Shown: piece after piece, positions 32,367 through 43,489 of the stretch
How positions within the stretch are numbered: position 1 is the stretch's first letter
Layout: each line of letters opens with the position of its first letter
Origin: Muribaculaceae bacterium
Lineage (GTDB): Bacteria; Bacteroidota; Bacteroidia; Bacteroidales; Muribaculaceae
Direction of reading: 5' to 3'
DNA length: 50,993 nucleotides
NCBI GenBank assembly: GCA_016290325.1
Contig: JAEETL010000019.1
Location: 1 to 50,993 of the forward strand
Made by a program: the position numbers and the translations under genes
Notes under the pieces: model-generated
The model's input: the letters and a program-made list of their open reading frames with translations, nothing else
Database searches by the model: none
What the model was told of the DNA's origin: nothing

Positions 32367-33352
32367 TGAACACGATCGGAACAATTTTGTCACTTACCAC
32401 TTTCGGCGAGTCTCACGGTCCTGCCATGGGCGGCGTGCTCGATGGCATGCCGGCAGGTGTTGACATTGACTTGGAGAGGCTTCAACGGTTTGTTGACCGC
32501 CGTCGTACAGGCCAAACCACTGGTTCCAGCAGTCGCGACGAGAAGGATAGGGTAGAGGTGCTGTCAGGTATCTGGCAGGGCAAAACCCTAGGTACACCCA
32601 TTGGCTTTGTCGTGCGTAATACTGATGCCCATAGTGAGGACTACAAGGAATTGGCGAATGTCTATCGACCCAATCATGCCGATTTCACTTATCAAGCTAA
32701 ATATGGCACGCGTGACCCGCGTGGTGGTGGACGAGCATCAGCCCGCGAGACAGTGGCGCGTGTGGTGGCGGGCGGTATCGCGCTCCAGGCTTTAGCTTCG
32801 CTGGGTATCTCTATCGAAGCGCGCATAGAAGGTGCTGCCGACTTGGATCAGTCCATCTCTCAGGCTGCCAGCCAGGGCGACACCCTGGGCGGCATTGTCG
32901 TTTGTACCATCAAGGGAGTGCCCGCCGGATTGGGTGAGCCTGTATTCGGCAAACTTCATGCCCAGCTGGCTGCGGCGATGATGAGCATCCCGTCGGTGCA
33001 TGGATTTGAATATGGTGATGGCTTTGAAATGGCTGGCAAGCGTGGCAGCGAGGTGATGGACGTGTTTGAAAAACGCCCAGATGGTTCTATCGGAACCGTG
33101 ACTAACCACTCCGGCGGTATTCAAGGCGGAATCAGCAACGGGGAGGACATCACCATGCGCATTGCGTTCAAACCGGTGCCAACGCTCATGCGTCCAGTCA
33201 ATACTGTTGATCATGACGGCAACGCAGTGGTTTTGCAGCCCCGGGGACGGCATGACGTGTGCGTGATTCCGCGCGCACTGCCTATTGTCGAAGCGATGGC
33301 TGCCCTAGTGATCCTTGATGCTTTTCTGTTAAATAAGACTACTCGATTGTAA
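32363..33352 (+). CDS. aroC: Chorismate synthase
   Basis: FMN-dependent last step of the shikimate pathway, EPSP to chorismate. The 329-residue product opens with LTTFGESHGPAMGGVLDGMP, has the RRRTGQTTGSSSRDEKD segment, the YGTRDPRGGGRASARETVAR FMN/phosphate site, GGIQGGISNGEDI and GRHDVCVIPRALPIVEAM. It is shorter than the usual 350-390 residues, but all signatures and both ends are present, so it reads as a compact form, not a truncation. It overlaps ybaK by four bases and shares one base with the next gene, a tight three-gene operon. Confidence 0.97.
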   Translation: MMNTIGTILSLTTFGESHGPAMGGVLDGMPAGVDIDLERLQRFVDRRRTGQTTGSSSRDEKDRVEVLSGIWQGKTLGTPIGFVVRNTDAHSEDYKELANVYRPNHADFTYQAKYGTRDPRGGGRASARETVARVVAGGIALQALASLGISIEARIEGAADLDQSISQAASQGDTLGGIVVCTIKGVPAGLGEPVFGKLHAQLAAAMMSIPSVHGFEYGDGFEMAGKRGSEVMDVFEKRPDGSIGTVTNHSGGIQGGISNGEDITMRIAFKPVPTLMRPVNTVDHDGNAVVLQPRGRHDVCVIPRALPIVEAMAALVILDAFLLNKTTRL

Positions 33353-34080
33353 TGAAAGAATTTTCTAAGACATACTATCTTGCGGCCGGCGAGTGCAATC
33401 CCCAGGGCGAATTGCCCTTGACATTGTTGATGACCCGCATCATCGAGGTGGCCACACTGCACGCTAACTCATGGGGCGTGGGCTATGAGCGCCTTATCCG
33501 TGATAATCAGGTGTGGGTGTTGTCGCGTGTCGCTATTGAGATGACCGAATATCCCAAGGTGAACACCAATTACAAACTCACCACTTGGATCGAAGACTAT
33601 AACCGCCATTTCTCTCAACGTAACATGAGGATAGATGACGAGAGCGGTAAACCCTTGGGCTATGTACGCACCATCTGGATGGTCATTGACATGAATACGA
33701 GGGCGAGTGTGGATATCGAGAAATTGGGCTACATCCGCGAGAATGTTTCCGATATTCCTTGTCCCATCGAGACGCAGAGCCGCTTGCGCCCAATCGAGCA
33801 GGGGCATGCCGTGGATTACACCTTCGGCTACATGGACTGTGACTTCAACCGCCACGTCAATACTGTGCGTTATCTCTCACTGCTGATGAACATGTTTGAC
33901 ATGGACTGTTATGACCATTATTTCATCCGCCGCATGGAACTGGCATTCATCAAGGAGACCCGTTATGGCGAGACCGCCCAGTTTATCATCAACGACAGCG
34001 ACCCGATGGACTCTCATTTGAGCATTACCGTTGATGGTGACGATCACGTCCGTGCCCGTTTCCTGTGGCAACAGCGGTAA
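33352..34080 (+). CDS. Acyl-ACP thioesterase
   Basis: A 242-residue double hot-dog protein of the FatA/acyl-ACP thioesterase family, which releases fatty acids from acyl carrier protein. Hot-dog 1 (about 8-130) includes LTLLMTRIIEVATLHANSWG and VWVLSRVAIEMTEYPKVN; hot-dog 2 has the catalytic-site segment GYMDCDFNRHVNTVRYLSLL with the Asn-x-His/Asp-like constellation near residues 166-171. It shares the A of the aroC stop TAA with its ATG. The coding link with aroC and ybaK is by position; the substrate chain length is unknown. Followed by a strong terminator. Confidence 0.9.
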   Translation: MKEFSKTYYLAAGECNPQGELPLTLLMTRIIEVATLHANSWGVGYERLIRDNQVWVLSRVAIEMTEYPKVNTNYKLTTWIEDYNRHFSQRNMRIDDESGKPLGYVRTIWMVIDMNTRASVDIEKLGYIRENVSDIPCPIETQSRLRPIEQGHAVDYTFGYMDCDFNRHVNTVRYLSLLMNMFDMDCYDHYFIRRMELAFIKETRYGETAQFIINDSDPMDSHLSITVDGDDHVRARFLWQQR

Positions 34081-34130
34081 CTAAAATCTTGAAATGATCG
34101 CTTCATTTTAAAAGCGTTCACGTTAATAAA

Positions 34131-34178
34131 AATAGACCGTAAAGTCAGTGGCTGACTTACGGTCTATTGTTTTTTCTT
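34131..34178 (+). terminator. Terminator of the ybaK-aroC-thioesterase operon
   Basis: AATAGACCGTAAAGTCAG (34131-34148) and CTGACTTACGGTCTATT (34152-34168) pair over 17 bases with one bulge, followed by GTTTTTTC. It may also serve the convergent spt gene. Confidence 0.9.
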
Positions 34179-34193
34179 GTATCAATTTCCCGT

Positions 34194-35381
34194 TCAGGGC
34201 ACGAGGCCATAGGAGCGGAAGACCTTCTGGATCTTCTCCAAGGCGATGGACACCTGCTCGTGGGTGTGGGTTGCCATGAGGCTGAAACGGATGAGCGTGT
34301 CGTTGGGGGCAACGGCGGGCGAAACGACGGGATTGACAAAGATGCCCTCGTTCAACAGGTCGCGCGTGATTGCAAAGGTCTTGTTGTTGTCGCGCACGAA
34401 CAGAGGAATGATGGGTGTCTCGGTATGGCCAATCTCAAAGCCCATTTCGCGGAATCCTTGCAAGGCTTCGTGGGTGATTTTCCACAAGTGCTCTTGACGC
34501 TCAGGCTCGGCAATCAGGATATCGATGGCTTTCATCGCGGCTGCTGTCGATGCCGGCGTGATGCTGGCAGTAAAGATGTAGCTGCGCGAGTGATGGCGCA
34601 GGTAGTTGGTGATGATGCTGTCGGTCGCGATAAAACCGCCGAGCGATGCAATTGATTTGGAGAATGTACCCATAATCAGGTCCACCTCGTCACGAAGGCC
34701 AAAGTGATCACACACACCTCGACCGCCCTCGCCAAACACGCCGATACCGTGAGCCTCGTCCACCATGATATTGGCATTGTACTTGTGGGCCAGATCCACG
34801 ATGTCGGGCAGCTTGCACACGTCGCCCTCCATCGAGAACACACCGTCGGTGACGATGAGTTTCACGCGGTCGGGTTCGCACTTCTTAAGCTGGGCCTCGA
34901 GCGAAGCCATATCGTTGTGCTTGTATTTGAGCGAGTTGGAGAATGACAGGCGGCGTCCCTCAATGATCGATGCATGATCCTGCTCGTCCCAAAGGATGTA
35001 GTCCTCACGACCGGTAAGTGCCGAGATGACACCTAGGTTCACACCAAATCCAGTGCTGTAAATCATCGCGTCTTCCTTGCCCTCATAATCTGCTAACTTG
35101 CGCTCGAGTTCTTTGTGCAGGTCAAGGGTGCCATTAAGGAACGGTGAACCGGCACAGCCGGTACCATATTTTTCGGTGGCCTCGATGGCGGCACGCTTGA
35201 TGCGCTCGTCATTGACAAGACCTGAGTAGCAGTTGGAACCGAACATGAGCACTTTCTTTCCATTCATGATGACCTCGGTGTCTTGCTCACTCGAAATGGC
35301 GCGGAAATAAGGATAGATGCCGGCCGCTTTGGCTTTCTGCGGCTCGTCATATCGGGCTAACTTATTCTGTAATAAGTTCAT
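34194..35381 (-). CDS. spt: Serine palmitoyltransferase
   Basis: PLP-dependent enzyme that condenses serine with an acyl-CoA or acyl-ACP to start sphingolipid synthesis, a hallmark of gut Bacteroidales. The start ATG at 35381 (MNLLQNKLARYDEPQKAKAA) gives 395 residues, the usual length. Motifs: YFRAISSEQDTEVIMNGKKV, FGSNCYSGLVND, GTGCAGSPFLNGT, VDEAHGIGVFGE with the PLP-binding Asp, and the Schiff-base Lys in GTFSKSIASLGGF. The family includes KBL/AONS enzymes, but the N-terminus and the GSPFLNG segment favour Spt. It is alone; other sphingolipid genes are not adjacent. Confidence 0.9.
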   Translation of the reverse strand: MNLLQNKLARYDEPQKAKAAGIYPYFRAISSEQDTEVIMNGKKVLMFGSNCYSGLVNDERIKRAAIEATEKYGTGCAGSPFLNGTLDLHKELERKLADYEGKEDAMIYSTGFGVNLGVISALTGREDYILWDEQDHASIIEGRRLSFSNSLKYKHNDMASLEAQLKKCEPDRVKLIVTDGVFSMEGDVCKLPDIVDLAHKYNANIMVDEAHGIGVFGEGGRGVCDHFGLRDEVDLIMGTFSKSIASLGGFIATDSIITNYLRHHSRSYIFTASITPASTAAAMKAIDILIAEPERQEHLWKITHEALQGFREMGFEIGHTETPIIPLFVRDNNKTFAITRDLLNEGIFVNPVVSPAVAPNDTLIRFSLMATHTHEQVSIALEKIQKVFRSYGLVP

Positions 35382-35601
35382 ATGATGTAATTTAAACGCA
35401 TTTATTGTAAATGGCAACCCGTGTTGCCGTTCATCTCAAATTATAATTGGCTGCAAATATACAAAAATAATTCTTAAGAAAATGTAAAAAATACTGCTAA
35501 AATTGACAAATTGACCAAAACCAACATGTCTAACTGGTTATGACGCAAAAGCTACGCCCTTTTAATGATTTTTAAAGCAGCTAGTTGAATAGGTTGTCGA
35601 G

Positions 35602-35787
35602 TTAGTCTCGGTCAGCATCATCCATGTCCAGCTCGGCGTTCTGCATCAGGTCATAGTCCGAGAACTCAATGCCGTCAAAATCGCCGTCCTCAAACATCAG
35701 GTAATTTTGCCGTAGGCACCCCGTGGAGATGAGTGAGACTAGCATCACCACGGCGATTACCACTAGGTATTTAATCATTTTCCTCAT
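35602..35787 (-). CDS. Small lipoprotein
   Basis: A 61-residue predicted lipoprotein: basic start MRKMIKYL, hydrophobic core VVIAVVMLVSLIST, lipobox ISTGC, then an acidic tail of about 37 residues with many Asp and Glu (DGDFDGIEFSDYDLMQ and MDDADRD). No known family. An internal ATG at 35778 is also possible. It stands alone in the spacer between spt and ligA. Confidence 0.6.
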   Translation of the reverse strand: MRKMIKYLVVIAVVMLVSLISTGCLRQNYLMFEDGDFDGIEFSDYDLMQNAELDMDDADRD

Positions 35788-35875
35788 ATATACTTTCTGG
35801 TTGGTTTTTGAGTTTATCAGTGCAAAAATAGTAAAAAATCAAATAAAGGAGAATGTTTTTGAAAAAAATCACTAA

Positions 35876-37924
<2,049 letters not shown>

Positions 37925-37928
37925 AACA

Positions 37929-38534
37929 ATGAGACGTTTCTTGAGCTTGATAATGATGATCGCGTTCGGTCTAATAGGATGTGGACAAGAGGTCGAGGAG
38001 TTTGCCGCTGGGATGCTCCACACATATCCCGAGGCTCGGTTGCTCGATATTTACAAGTCTTGTTTTCAGGATTTTATGGGTGCCGAGCATCTTGTGGGTG
38101 ATATCGCTAGCGCGCGCAACTATTTGGAACAAGAAGTCGCATCGACAAGCAGCGAGGACCTATTACCATGGTATTACGAGCCATGCGGTATCGATGGGCG
38201 CTACGTGCGTGTAAGTTTGCGTGCCATCCATGACGGCCTAATTACCACTGATGAACTGCTCGATGCGTTTGTTAACAGCGCCAATGCGACCGATCGGCCC
38301 ACCGTCGAGCAATGGTCTGCAAGGTGGCATGATATTCTAGAGAAAATAGATGGCATGGAACTTGAACTCCCATATTTTGAGCAGGACAAACAATTCATTG
38401 ACAGTGTTTTGGCCCAGGGAAAATATGCCATCAGCCATTCACCCGAGTACCGCGAGGCTTACAAGCCACACTATCGCATCGTCAGGCGGGATATCTTTGA
38501 ACAGGAGTTTTTACCTCGTTTTATGGGGCAGTGA
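37929..38534 (+). CDS. Predicted lipoprotein, conserved unknown
   Basis: A 201-residue protein with lipobox-like GLIGC at residues 14-18 after a short hydrophobic start (RRFLSLIMMIAF). The mature part is helical, with paired segments such as ARLLDIYKSCFQDFMGAEHL, WYYEPCGIDGRYVRVSLRAI, TVEQWSARWHDILEKIDGME and a basic C-terminus HYRIVRRDIFEQEFLPRF. I do not recognise a named family. It starts 4 bases after ligA and is surely cotranscribed, though no functional tie is visible. A strong terminator follows. Confidence 0.72.
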   Translation: MRRFLSLIMMIAFGLIGCGQEVEEFAAGMLHTYPEARLLDIYKSCFQDFMGAEHLVGDIASARNYLEQEVASTSSEDLLPWYYEPCGIDGRYVRVSLRAIHDGLITTDELLDAFVNSANATDRPTVEQWSARWHDILEKIDGMELELPYFEQDKQFIDSVLAQGKYAISHSPEYREAYKPHYRIVRRDIFEQEFLPRFMGQ

Positions 38535-38560
38535 AATAATCATTGCCACTTGAAAATAAA

Positions 38561-38591
38561 GCACCCTGCGTGAATCAATTCCGCAGGGTGC
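38561..38591. terminator. Terminator after ligA-lipoprotein operon
   Basis: GCACCCTGCG (38561-38570) and CGCAGGGTGC (38582-38591) form a perfect 10-bp stem with an 11-base loop in a convergent gap. The T-tract after it is weak on the plus strand (AAGTCATGTTTCCC); the minus side has TTTATTTTC. Confidence 0.75.
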
Positions 38592-38649
38592 AAGTCATGT
38601 TTCCCAAAATTTCAATTAACCCAAAAATTACGAAATACCCATTCTTATC

Positions 38650-39258
38650 TTATCGGTGATTCTTGTCGCGGTAGGGGAGTATTTCACCATACATCGTGAT
38701 GGCATAACCGCCCGTAATCTGCACCTCAGCTCGGTTGCTGTTGTGGAACAGGGTGATGAACACGTCAGCGTTGACTTTGCTGCTAACCAGATGGTATTGC
38801 ATAATCACATCGCCATTGTCCTTCTCCTTGATGCGTTTGTTTCTTACAGTACCCTTGCCGGTCCATCCTCCGAGGCCATTTGAACCCGAGCTTCCCGTAT
38901 TGATAGCAAACTGGATGATGCCGTCGTCGCCCTGAACGAGCACAAAGTTTGAATTCGGGCTGATGTCATAGCGGCGGTATCCAACGTTGCCAATCTCTAC
39001 CCAGTCGGCGGTCAGGACAAAGTAGCCGCGTTTCATCGAGTTAGATGCTTTGGCATAGGCCACATCGTTGGTGTGCTCGCGCAATAGCTTCTCACGTTTC
39101 TTGATTTCCTCTTTGGACTCTTTAACGGGTTCGGCTGGCGTGATGATCTGTAGATTCACGTCATCGTTCGTGTCATAGACGGTTTGATTGACATCTTGTG
39201 CTAACACTATGGGACTAAATGCGATTAATGCTCCCAACGTTAATAGTATCTTTTTCAT
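38650..39258 (-). CDS. DUF4251-like exported protein
   Basis: A 202-residue protein with signal peptide MKKILLTLGALIAFSPIVLA, a charged helical stretch (KESKEEIKKREKLLREHTND) and a beta-rich domain from about 75 onward (GYFVLTADWVEIGNVGYRRY, SNFVLVQGDDGIIQFAIN, GWTGKGTVRNKRIKEKDNGD, MYGEILPYRDKN). This is the DUF4251 layout; the family is periplasmic or outer-membrane-associated in Bacteroidales and has no assigned function. It converges on the ligA operon terminator and diverges from the CPBP gene. Confidence 0.82.
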   Translation of the reverse strand: MKKILLTLGALIAFSPIVLAQDVNQTVYDTNDDVNLQIITPAEPVKESKEEIKKREKLLREHTNDVAYAKASNSMKRGYFVLTADWVEIGNVGYRRYDISPNSNFVLVQGDDGIIQFAINTGSSGSNGLGGWTGKGTVRNKRIKEKDNGDVIMQYHLVSSKVNADVFITLFHNSNRAEVQITGGYAITMYGEILPYRDKNHR

Positions 39259-39319
39259 CTTTGTTAGTTTTTTAGTGATTTATCTTATAACTATTAGACG
39301 TGATTCTCTCAAGATTGTT

Positions 39320-39327
39320 TAATTTTG
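39320..39327 (+). promoter_or_regulatory. -7 box of the CPBP protease gene
   Basis: TAATTTTG lies 22 bases before the ATG at 39350, giving a very short leader. Confidence 0.5.
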
Positions 39328-39349
39328 CGCATGAAATAATCTACAAGGT

Positions 39350-40258
39350 ATGGAACGAAAAACTAATCTGAGATTGGCAACGCGCTTATTGTTGTTATTG
39401 TGTCTCATGTTTGTCGGCGTTATGGCGGCCTCGGTGGTGAGTGTGTTGATGGTTAAGTTCGGACTGCTCACGATGCTCACTGTACAGGATGTTTTAGGCT
39501 TTATTGTGCCTGCAGTGGCTGCAATGGCCATTTTCTACCGCCGCCCCTTGCACGCCATGTGCCTTGACAGCGCGCCTAGTCTAAAAGCCATCCTTGTGGT
39601 GTTAGCATTCGCGATTGTGTCGTTGCCCGCCATGAACTGGCTGGTGAATTTCAACGAGGCGATGTCATTGCCGTCATGGATGAGCGGTATCGAGCAGGCG
39701 ATGCGCGCTATGGAGGACAGTGCTGCCGACGCGACCGAGCAACTGTTGGATATCCACACCCTGTGGCAACTCATCAGCACCGTGTTCGTCGTTGGCTTGA
39801 TGGCCGGATTGAGCGAGGAAATGCTATTTCGTGGAGCCATGCAGCAAACTATACAGGATAGCCGCCTGAACGCTCATGCCGCGGTGTGGATCACCGCCAT
39901 CCTGTTCAGTGCGTTCCACATGCAGTTCTTCGGCTTCCTGCCCCGCATGATTTTGGGCGTTTGGCTAGGCTATCTGCTTGTGTGGACCCGCAGCCTGTGG
40001 GTGCCCATCATTGCCCATACCTTGAATAACAGTACAGTAGTCCTTTTCAGTTACATGGCCAACAAGAGCATTGTGGCCGAGGATTTCGGTGACAATTTGG
40101 GAATTCCCGCCGATGGCGCGTTTCCCTGGCTCGCCGTGCTCAGCTTAATAGCTAGCCTTGCCCTTGCCGTTTGGGCCAGCCGTAACATGAAATCAAAGAC
40201 TATCAATGGCGAAGCTGATAATCACCCCGATGATGTGCACCCGATAAATGAAGGATGA
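39350..40258 (+). CDS. CPBP-family intramembrane metalloprotease
   Basis: A 302-residue membrane protein with about eight hydrophobic segments. The Abi/CPBP (CAAX protease and bacteriocin-processing) motifs are present: EEMLFRG (E156, E157, R161), FHMQFFG (His about 188) and IIAHTLNNS (His about 225), which together bind the catalytic metal. Related proteins process prenylated or secreted peptides, or provide self-immunity. The C-terminal 30 residues are hydrophilic with several His. No bacteriocin-like gene is adjacent, so a general membrane-proteolysis role is more likely. Confidence 0.88.
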   Translation: MERKTNLRLATRLLLLLCLMFVGVMAASVVSVLMVKFGLLTMLTVQDVLGFIVPAVAAMAIFYRRPLHAMCLDSAPSLKAILVVLAFAIVSLPAMNWLVNFNEAMSLPSWMSGIEQAMRAMEDSAADATEQLLDIHTLWQLISTVFVVGLMAGLSEEMLFRGAMQQTIQDSRLNAHAAVWITAILFSAFHMQFFGFLPRMILGVWLGYLLVWTRSLWVPIIAHTLNNSTVVLFSYMANKSIVAEDFGDNLGIPADGAFPWLAVLSLIASLALAVWASRNMKSKTINGEADNHPDDVHPINEG

Positions 40259-40292
40259 GTACTATTGGCTTTTTAGCCAATCCTGATAGTAC
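40259..40292 (+). other. Hairpin directly after the CPBP gene
   Basis: GTACTAT ... ATAGTAC (outer 7 bp) encloses TTGGCT TTTT AGCCAA (inner 6 bp) with a four-base bulge. No T-tract follows, so it may be a weak terminator or RNA-stability element. Confidence 0.4.
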
Positions 40293-40360
40293 ATGTTTTG
40301 AAGCATCATCGGATGATTCATTCAAAATTTCTCCAAAGAATTATTTTTGGGGGAATTTGA

Positions 40361-40390
40361 TTGTTTGTACGGGAAAATGAGTTACCTTTG
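40361..40390 (+). promoter_or_regulatory. Promoter of the sppA-lpxK-punA-thiL operon
   Basis: TTG (40361-40363), 19-base spacer, TACCTTTG (40383-40390). The leader to the sppA start is about 95 bases. Confidence 0.75.
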
Positions 40391-40491
40391 TAGATTGGAG
40401 TGAAATGCAAAGGTGGCATCTAATAGCCATCGTGTGGCAATAAGTTGAGAATAAATCAATTAGATTATTAATACATAAATACTATACCGTT

Positions 40492-42285
40492 ATGATGAAG
40501 AAATTTATCCTTATCGTGTGTGGCTCGTTTGTCGGAGCTTTTCTAGCGTTCCTGTTTTTCATGTTTGCCGCGATGATGATGAGCATCGGCATGATGGGAG
40601 CCATGGGCGGCAGCAAGAAGGCTGTCAGTGTTTCTAAACACTCCATCCTCAAACTCGATTTGGGCACCACCATCGACGAGCGAAGTGGCGTCGGGGACAT
40701 CAGCATGATATCGCTCATGCAAGGCGATGGTCTCCCTTCGAGCATCGGCTTGAATACCATGCTGAGTGCAATCGAGAATGCTGCCGAGGATGATAAGGTG
40801 GATGGCATATATATCGAGTGCAACGGTGTGGCCGCTGCTCCTGCAACATTACAGGCTGTTCGTCATGCGCTCAAGCAGTTCAAGAAAAGTGGCAAGTGGA
40901 TTGCCGCTTACGGCCATGAGGGCATCAATCAGTCAGACTACTACCTGGCTAGTGTTGCCGACAGCATCTACTTGAACCCTGTCGGCGCTGTTGACCTGCA
41001 CGGAATGGCTTCTGTAACGCCTTATTTAAAGAAATTGTACGATAAGCTGGGTCTTGAGGCCCAAGTGGTTCGCGTGGGTTCTTTCAAGAGCGCCGTGGAG
41101 CCCTATATGCTTGAATCGATGAGCGATGCCAATCGCCTGCAGCAAGAGCACTATTTGGGCGCTATCTGGAATGATATGCGCGATAGCATTGCAGCCGACC
41201 GCAAGTTGGTGAACGCGGCATTGAACACTTTGTGCGACAGCGTGATGTTCTGCTTCACTCCTCAACGTTTGGTCCAGGAAAAACTGGTTGACAAGTTGAT
41301 TTACTTCGAGGAGATGGAAAAGATCCTGCGTGCCCGCACTAAGGTGGACAAGGGCGACGACCTCAATTATGTTTCCCCTGAAGACCTGGCAAGTGACGTT
41401 GAGGCTGCAGCATTTGGTGACCACATTGCCGTGGTCTATGCTGTGGGCGAGATTGATGGTGCTGGCAGCATGTTGTCCACCGAGGAAGGCATCAATAGCA
41501 AGAAACTGTGTGAGACCATCCACAAGTTGATTGACGATGATAATGTCAAGGGCATGGTGCTTAGGGTGAACTCACCTGGCGGAAGCGCCTTTGGTAGCGA
41601 GCAGATCTGGAAAGCCGTCGAAGATTTCAAGGCAGCCGGTAAGCCTGTTGCCGTGTCGATGGGCGACTATGCCGCATCAGGTGGTTACTATATCTCCAGC
41701 GGTGCCGAGCGCATCTTTGCCGAGCGCACGACTATCACGGGTTCGATTGGTATCTTCGGCCTGATTACTTCATTTGAGAATCTTGTCGAGAACAAACTGG
41801 GTGTTCACATGGAGTCGGTCAAGACCAACGAGAATGCTGATTTGGGCGCTATAGGTAAGAAATTGAATCCTGCCCAATTGGCCGCGTTGCAAAACATGGT
41901 CAACGAGGGTTATGACCTCTTCACCAAGCGTTGCGCTGCAGGCCGTCACGTCACCCAAGACTCCATCAAGAAGATTGCCGAGGGCCGCGTGTGGGATGGT
42001 ATCACAGCCAAGCAAATCGGTCTGGTCGATGAGTTCGGTGGAATTGCCGAGGCAGTGAAATGGGTTGCCAAGAAGGCTAAATTGGGCGACGATTACAGCA
42101 CCCAGAACTATCCCGAAATGAAGGACAAGTTCCAGGCGATGCTCGATAAGTACATGGTCACCCGCTATGAGTCTCAACTGAAGGGCGAGATGGGCCTGCT
42201 CTATGAGTGGCACAAGGACCTCATGCGCATCCTTGGCCGTGACCAGGTATTGTGCCTCATGCCCGAAGTGGAAATCCAATTTTAA
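40492..42285 (+). CDS. sppA: Signal peptide peptidase SppA (67-kDa type)
   Basis: Membrane-anchored serine protease that degrades cleaved signal peptides. The 597-residue double-domain form has one N-terminal membrane segment (FILIVCGSFVGAFLAFLFFM), the general-base Lys199 in VRVGSFKSAVEPY of the first domain, and the nucleophile Ser396 in MGDYAASGGYYISSGAERI of the second, with GSIGIFG following. Length matches the E. coli-type long SppA. Start is ATG 40492 or 40495. First gene of the operon with lpxK, punA and thiL. Confidence 0.95.
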   Translation: MMKKFILIVCGSFVGAFLAFLFFMFAAMMMSIGMMGAMGGSKKAVSVSKHSILKLDLGTTIDERSGVGDISMISLMQGDGLPSSIGLNTMLSAIENAAEDDKVDGIYIECNGVAAAPATLQAVRHALKQFKKSGKWIAAYGHEGINQSDYYLASVADSIYLNPVGAVDLHGMASVTPYLKKLYDKLGLEAQVVRVGSFKSAVEPYMLESMSDANRLQQEHYLGAIWNDMRDSIAADRKLVNAALNTLCDSVMFCFTPQRLVQEKLVDKLIYFEEMEKILRARTKVDKGDDLNYVSPEDLASDVEAAAFGDHIAVVYAVGEIDGAGSMLSTEEGINSKKLCETIHKLIDDDNVKGMVLRVNSPGGSAFGSEQIWKAVEDFKAAGKPVAVSMGDYAASGGYYISSGAERIFAERTTITGSIGIFGLITSFENLVENKLGVHMESVKTNENADLGAIGKKLNPAQLAALQNMVNEGYDLFTKRCAAGRHVTQDSIKKIAEGRVWDGITAKQIGLVDEFGGIAEAVKWVAKKAKLGDDYSTQNYPEMKDKFQAMLDKYMVTRYESQLKGEMGLLYEWHKDLMRILGRDQVLCLMPEVEIQF

Positions 42286-42306
42286 TCAACTATAAATTGT
42301 AAAAAG

Positions 42307-42327
42307 GTCTAAAGTCAATCGTCTAAA
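42307..42327 (+). repeat. Heptad repeat before lpxK
   Basis: GTCTAAA, GTCAATC, GTCTAAA: three consecutive seven-base units, the outer two identical, ending one base before the lpxK ATG at 42329. Compare the CCTAANN array before the DUF3109 gene. Confidence 0.6.
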
Positions 42328-42328
42328 C

Positions 42329-43453
42329 ATGGACCTTTCAAAATTGCTGAATAAAGAACAACGCAAGTCTATTGTGGACGCATTACTGACGCCATTCTCT
42401 TGGGGGTATGGCGCCGGTGTGTGGTTGCGCAACACGGCATTCAATATGGGTGTGTTGCCTCAAGAGGAATTTGACGTGCCCGTGGTTTCGGTGGGTAACA
42501 TCACCGTGGGCGGGACGGGAAAGACCCCTCATGTCGAGTATATCATCGAGGCACTTTACCGCCGCTACCACGTGGCGGTGCTCAGTCGGGGTTATAAGCG
42601 CAAGACCAAAGGGTTTATCCTCGCGAGCAACAACATGACGCCTCGGGACATTGGTGATGAGCCTTACCAGATCTATCGCAAGTATGGCGGGCTGATTACC
42701 CTCGCCGTGTGTGAGAAACGCCGTAAAGGCATCCGTGAGCTCCTGCGCATTGATCCTGACATCAACCTGATCTTGCTGGACGACGGTTTCCAGCACCGCT
42801 ATGTTAAACCCAAGGTGAATGTGGTCCTTGTGGACTATAACCGTCCTCCTTATGATGACCGGCTCATGCCGCTGGGAACCCTGCGCGAGCCCGCTGAGCG
42901 CCTGTTGCGCTGTGACATCGTTGTCGTGACCAAATGCCCCACCGACCTCACGGCAATGGACATCAGGATGATGAAAAAGAACCTTGACTTGTTCCCGTCA
43001 CAGTGCCTGTTCTTCAGTAACATACGCTATGCTGATCCTGTGCCCGTCTTCCCCGTTCAGTCCCCGCAACTCACGTCCTTACAGTGGTTGCGCGATGATG
43101 ACGCGATCTTGTGTCTGACGGGTATTGCCACTCCCAAGCCCCTAGTGCGCTATTTGCGCCAGTTCTCGACTAACTTGAAGGTGATGCACTATGATGACCA
43201 TCATTTCTTCACTCGCAGTGACTTTAGCGACATCTTCAAGGTCTATAACGGATTGGAGGGCAAGCGCAAGTTCATCATCACCACCGAGAAAGACGCGGTG
43301 CGCATCCTGAATAATCCTTATTATCCGCCCATGATGCGCAACTGTATTTATTATATTCCAATGAGAGTGGGATTCCTGGAGATGGAAGGTCTCAGCTTCA
43401 TCGATGAACTGGTCAAGAGGATTGACGACCAGGACGCTTCATCACAGGTTTAA
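42329..43453 (+). CDS. lpxK: Tetraacyldisaccharide 4'-kinase
   Basis: Phosphorylates the lipid A disaccharide at the inner membrane. The 374-residue product has the N-terminal hydrophobic helix region (LLTPFSWGYGAGVWLRNTAF), the P-loop VSVGNITVGGTGKTPHVEY near residues 54-72, VLSRGYKRKTKGF, DIGDEPYQI, LLDDGFQHRYVKPKVNVVLV and the TTEKDAVRI signature. It shows that the host makes lipid A. Second gene of the operon; 43 bases separate it from sppA and include the heptad repeat. Confidence 0.95.
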   Translation: MDLSKLLNKEQRKSIVDALLTPFSWGYGAGVWLRNTAFNMGVLPQEEFDVPVVSVGNITVGGTGKTPHVEYIIEALYRRYHVAVLSRGYKRKTKGFILASNNMTPRDIGDEPYQIYRKYGGLITLAVCEKRRKGIRELLRIDPDINLILLDDGFQHRYVKPKVNVVLVDYNRPPYDDRLMPLGTLREPAERLLRCDIVVVTKCPTDLTAMDIRMMKKNLDLFPSQCLFFSNIRYADPVPVFPVQSPQLTSLQWLRDDDAILCLTGIATPKPLVRYLRQFSTNLKVMHYDDHHFFTRSDFSDIFKVYNGLEGKRKFIITTEKDAVRILNNPYYPPMMRNCIYYIPMRVGFLEMEGLSFIDELVKRIDDQDASSQV

Positions 43454-43489
43454 TTTCCAACCGTTAACATGTAAAAGAAAGGATATCTA

